From Bacillota bacterium (lineage in GTDB: Bacteria > Bacillota > Clostridia > Lachnospirales > Lachnospiraceae), in NCBI GenBank assembly GCA_023415055.1, contig JAEZLZ010000100.1:1-36475 (forward strand): a stretch of 36,475 bases of DNA, read 5' to 3'. The notes beneath the pieces were generated by a model. The model made no database searches. It saw only the letters and a program-made list of their open reading frames with translations, and was not told the origin of the DNA. Positions 33,653-36,475 of the stretch are shown piece after piece; within the stretch, counting starts at the first letter, position 1, and each line of letters begins with the position of its first letter. The position numbers were made by a program, and so were the translations under genes.

Positions 33653-34081
33653 TTATTCCGCTGCTTTGAAGGTATAAACAGGTTTGATAATCTTTACAAT
33701 CTCGACTGTGTCGCCGATATTAGCGATGATTTCATCCATAAAAGAGTATTCCACTTTAAACTTCATCTGTTTGACGTTATCCTTCACGATCGCTTTACGA
33801 TTGAGTGAGGCATAATGCTGGGTAATCGTCATGTCATGCAGATAATCTTCAAACAAATGCACTTCAACATACGCCAGATTTTTATCAACCTTCATGAATG
33901 TCCGCTTTCGAAGTTCTGCTTCAATCTCAGTCTCTCTTCCCAACCTTTTTAATTCGGCAATCAGCTTGGTACTGTCATTATGACGATTTTCTAAATCTTT
34001 CGTGGCTGCCTTTTGATAAAACTCCGCTACCTGCTTGCCCAAGTTCCGGCTGCCGGAATGTACCACGAGATAAAACCGATT
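33653..34081 (-). pseudogene. rtcB: RNA ligase RtcB, remnant lacking head and middle
   Basis: RtcB joins RNA 3'-phosphate or 2',3'-cyclic phosphate ends to 5'-OH and is normally about 400-480 residues. Here only NRFYLVVHSGSRNLGKQVAE (an RtcB hallmark with a metal-binding His) through LFEDYLHDMTITQHYASLNRK remains, joined to the extreme C-terminus FMDEIIANIGDTVEIVKIIK, PVYTFKA. The segment with the guanylylated His and the NMRDGS and GKGNPDWN motifs, which should lie between, is gone (joint about 33740-33780), and everything before YLVVHSGSRN is replaced by the start of an LRR gene on the other strand. It cannot be active. Confidence 0.85.
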
Positions 34082-34720
34082 CCTGATTCAGCTACAGAGA
34101 TCGCGGAAAGAGCATTTTATGATAATACTCAGCTTACAAGTGTCAGCATCCCAGAGAGTGTAACAATTATTGGGAGTGCTGCATTTTATTATTGTGAGAA
34201 TCTTTCTACCGTAACAATGCAAAGAGGATTGAAGGAAATAAGAAGCAGTGCTTTTGAAGATTGTACTTCCCTGAAAAAAATAGTACTCCCGGAGGGTTTT
34301 GAGACTCTGGATAACTATGTTTTTAGCAATACGGGCTTGCAGGAGATCACCATCCCTAACAGTATAATAAGTGTTGGTTATGGAAACTCCATCAAAGAAA
34401 TGGGAAGAGGCGTTTTTGCTGGATGCAAGGGATTGATTAGTGTTACGCTTCCCAATTCAATTACATCTATTGAAGTTAGTCAATTCGCAAACTGCACCAG
34501 TTTAGAAACCATAACAGTTCCCAAATCGGTCAAAACAATTAAGGAATGTGCCTTCTTAGCATGTAGTAGTTTGAAAAGTATAACGATTCCTAGTTCTGTG
34601 AATAGTATTGAAATGGAAGCATTTGAAGATTGTAGTGGTGACTTAACCATCTATGGTAGGGAAGACTCCTATGTACATAAATATGCAAAAAAGAATAAGC
34701 TTAAATTTAAGGCAAAATAA
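34076..34720 (+). pseudogene. 5'-truncated leucine-rich-repeat (BspA/LRR_5) surface protein
   Basis: About nine repeats of the LRR_5 type are visible, each with phrases such as SVSIPESVTIIGSAAFYYC, KKIVLPEGFETLDNYVF and SVTLPNSITSI; period about 23 residues. It ends YVHKYAKKNKLKFKAK, a normal tail. The open frame extends back to an ATG at 34013, but 34013-34075 is simply the antisense of rtcB and no ribosome site or signal peptide exists. The surface-export signal and an unknown number of repeats have therefore been lost at about 34076. The protein is probably not made. Confidence 0.8.
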
Positions 34721-34816
34721 TCTTAGTAAAAAGAGAGCTGCCCCTCAGAGGTTGATTAGAAAAATGTTAAAGATGAGAACATTAAAGAAGCATTGAGTTT
34801 TGAATAAGACCATCAT

Positions 34817-34856
34817 AAATATAAACCTCTCACATTAATGAGAGGTTTATATTTTA
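34817..34856. terminator. 16-bp perfect terminator hairpin
   Basis: AAATATAAACCTCTCA (34817-34832) is perfectly complementary to 34839-34854 with loop CATTAA, followed by TTAT. Suited to both strands. It presumably ended the LRR transcript. Confidence 0.75.
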
Positions 34857-34940
34857 TGATAATTCACGGTGTATATTGAATATTTGTTTAAAGACATAAA
34901 AGGTCAAATCGCTCGCCTACCACAATCTCGATTTATAGTG

Positions 34941-34978
34941 CACTCCTTGAAAAAAACAATATATTTTTTCATGGAGTG
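34941..34978. repeat. AT-rich hairpin, possible bidirectional terminator
   Basis: CACTCC then TGAAAAAA pairs with TTTTTTCA then GGAGTG, with one T-T mismatch and an 8-base loop. Confidence 0.55.
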
Positions 34979-35014
34979 ATTAGTGACAATAAAGTTTGAA
35001 ATAAAATTAGTAAC

Positions 35015-35053
35015 GAACAAGGCATGGAAAATATAGCTCTCCGTGCCTTGTTC
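35015..35053. repeat. 14-bp hairpin
   Basis: GAACAAGGCATGGA (35015-35028) and TCCGTGCCTTGTTC (35040-35053) are complementary apart from one T-G pair. The surrounding 711-base gap (34721-35431) holds three hairpins in all and only short broken frames, for example a run ending NVKDENIKEALSFE at about 34794-34805 and a 13-codon ORF at 35288; I see no intact gene. Confidence 0.55.
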
Positions 35054-35431
35054 CTAGTTAAGTATATACAAATTTTTAGTACATTATTTCAGTATATTGC
35101 AACTTTAAAAAATAAAAGGAATAAACTGGTATTACTAATTTTCTTGTTTTATAATGTAAAAAAGAAATAACTATATGAAAATCAAAATTCTAATTAATAA
35201 TGCGCAGTTGGATCTTAGGCAAATCAGATTTGCGTTTATGCGAAATTATAAGATACAGGTTGATTGGTATTAAATGTGGAGGTGCCCATGAAGAAAATAA
35301 ATGTATTAATGAAAAAGAGGACAATATAAATATGAATTGACCGAGCTGAAAGCGAAGGATGCTTCTTGACTGAAATTCAAGAGATGGAACATGAAAGAAA
35401 TAATAAAACAGGGATTTGGAGACGAAATTAA

Positions 35432-36211
35432 ATGATAGGAATATATGATTGTTTTGGGTATGGAAAAGGATATGATGTATCTTTTGAAGAAAGATATAGA
35501 TTAATAAAAGAAGCTGGCTTTGATTGCGTAATGCTCTGGTGGAGTGATAAGTTTGGCAGAGGAGATGACTATAAAAAAGATGCTATGTTTGCGAGGAATG
35601 CAGGGTTGTATATTGAAAATATTCACGCTCCAGTCCACGAACAAAACTCTTTGTCATTAGATAATTTGGAGGGTGAAAGTTTTTTTCAAGACTATTTACA
35701 ATGCGTGGAGGACTGTTCAAAAAATAGCATACCAACAATGGTCATTCATTTACCAGATGATACATATCCATTGAATAATAAGGGAATGGAACGATTGAGT
35801 GCGATTGTTTTAGAAGCAGAGAATAAAGAAATACAGATTGCGTTTGAAAATCTTGGAAATATAAGCAATCTGACGTTTGTATTAGAAACATTTAACTCGA
35901 AATATGTAGGATACTGTTATGATAGTTGTCATCATAAGAATTATGCACCTAATACTGAATTACTAAAACAGTTTGGTAATCGTTTGATGGCATTGCATTT
36001 ACAGGACAATGGTGGGAAATATAATCAACATCAATTACCATTTGAAGGTAGTATTGACTGGACGGATGTAATGAATAGTATTTCACAAACAAATTATAAA
36101 GGTGCCACATCATTAGAACCAATGAATTGGGATTATGAACAGCTATCAATTCAGGAATTTCTATCGTTAGCATTTCGAAAAGCCAAAAAACTAGATAATA
36201 TGAGACAGTGA
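35432..36211 (+). CDS. sugar-phosphate isomerase/epimerase-like TIM barrel
   Basis: 259 residues of the xylose isomerase-like (AP endonuclease 2) superfamily. The metal ligands are in the expected order: His65 in NIHAPVHE, His106 in VIHLPDD, Glu139 in IAFENLG, Asp164 and His167 in YCYDSCHHKN, His189 in MALHLQDN with Asp192, and Glu229 in SLEPMNW. It probably isomerises or epimerises a sugar or inositol derivative. GGAGA lies about 11 bases ahead of the ATG, a rather long spacing. No sugar operon surrounds it; it is the last intact gene in the window. Confidence 0.88.
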   Translation: MIGIYDCFGYGKGYDVSFEERYRLIKEAGFDCVMLWWSDKFGRGDDYKKDAMFARNAGLYIENIHAPVHEQNSLSLDNLEGESFFQDYLQCVEDCSKNSIPTMVIHLPDDTYPLNNKGMERLSAIVLEAENKEIQIAFENLGNISNLTFVLETFNSKYVGYCYDSCHHKNYAPNTELLKQFGNRLMALHLQDNGGKYNQHQLPFEGSIDWTDVMNSISQTNYKGATSLEPMNWDYEQLSIQEFLSLAFRKAKKLDNMRQ

Positions 36212-36218
36212 CAACTTC

Positions 36219-36405
36219 CAATTTATCGAAGAGTTATATGCTTCGCCATTTGAATAGAGAATTATACGAAGTAATGCGCAAAAAAAATGCGAAGTAAGGC
36301 GTAATTCCCATTATGTTTATGAAATAGAAGTAAGAGAAAAAGATAGACAAATCTTGCTAATGTTTGTCAAGAAGAATTTTGAGAAATTTCAGGTTAAAAA
36401 ATGGT
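36219..36405 (+). pseudogene. decayed gene fragment of unknown family
   Basis: FIEELYASPFE followed by a stop, then, in a changed frame, NSHYVYEIEVREKDRQILLM and FVKKNFEKFQVKKW ending at TAA 36403-36405. The second part has the look of a genuine protein C-terminus (charged, strand-helix pattern) but no start, and I cannot name the family. Bases 36406-36475 show nothing. Confidence 0.3.
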
Positions 36406-36475
36406 AACTTTAATAAACCTACATATTGTAGATTTTTCATAAATGTATAATAATAAGCTCAGATTTACTTATAGA

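Overview
The window looks like a chromosomal segment of a low-GC, endospore-forming Clostridium-type Firmicute, most likely a Lachnospiraceae member. The grounds are the Shine-Dalgarno spacing, the codon use, and the run spoVG - DUF4003 - pth - mfd - parvulin lipoprotein. All family assignments come from reading the translated sequence; no database search was run.

Layout. 1-7878 is a conserved housekeeping block, all on the + strand: spoVG, a DUF4003 gene, peptidyl-tRNA hydrolase, the transcription-repair coupling factor Mfd and a parvulin lipoprotein. 7879-16382 mixes ordinary genes with unusually rich non-coding structure. The genes are a divergent AraC regulator/GH4 alpha-galactosidase pair, a ClC-type exchanger, an autoregulated-looking XRE repressor with membrane partners, and a DUF1846 protein. 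The structures are a ~184-bp inverted-repeat element with a 91-bp tandem duplication, a 22-bp perfect hairpin, an 18-bp perfect hairpin, and a 4.2-copy array of a ~175-bp unit whose core is a 108-bp palindrome-ended element. 16383-18753 holds a SRAP/YedK abasic-site protein and an AraC-type regulator fused to a papain/C39-like domain.

18878-36211 is an accessory region of mostly small, separately initiated genes. They include three GNAT acetyltransferases (one frameshifted), a cupin, an HD phosphohydrolase, an APH-like kinase, a nucleotidyltransferase, an alpha/beta hydrolase, a carbon-nitrogen hydrolase, DUF6054, SnoaL-like, DUF5131 and DUF3795 proteins, and a LysM plus degenerate GH18 protein. 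The last gene is a sugar-phosphate isomerase-like TIM barrel.

The most striking observation is a set of genes here that keep recognisable starts and ends but have lost the middle: a uridine kinase-like gene (20206), an alpha/beta hydrolase (23481), a DUF3795 gene (29657) and RtcB (33653-34081, which has also lost its head). Alongside them are a methyltransferase reduced to its head (25914) and an LRR protein fused to the RtcB break (about 34076). Either a common deletion process has worked on this region, or the assembly has collapsed in several places; both can be tested. Second in interest are the palindromic repeat array at 15510-16226 and the GH18 protein without its catalytic acid.
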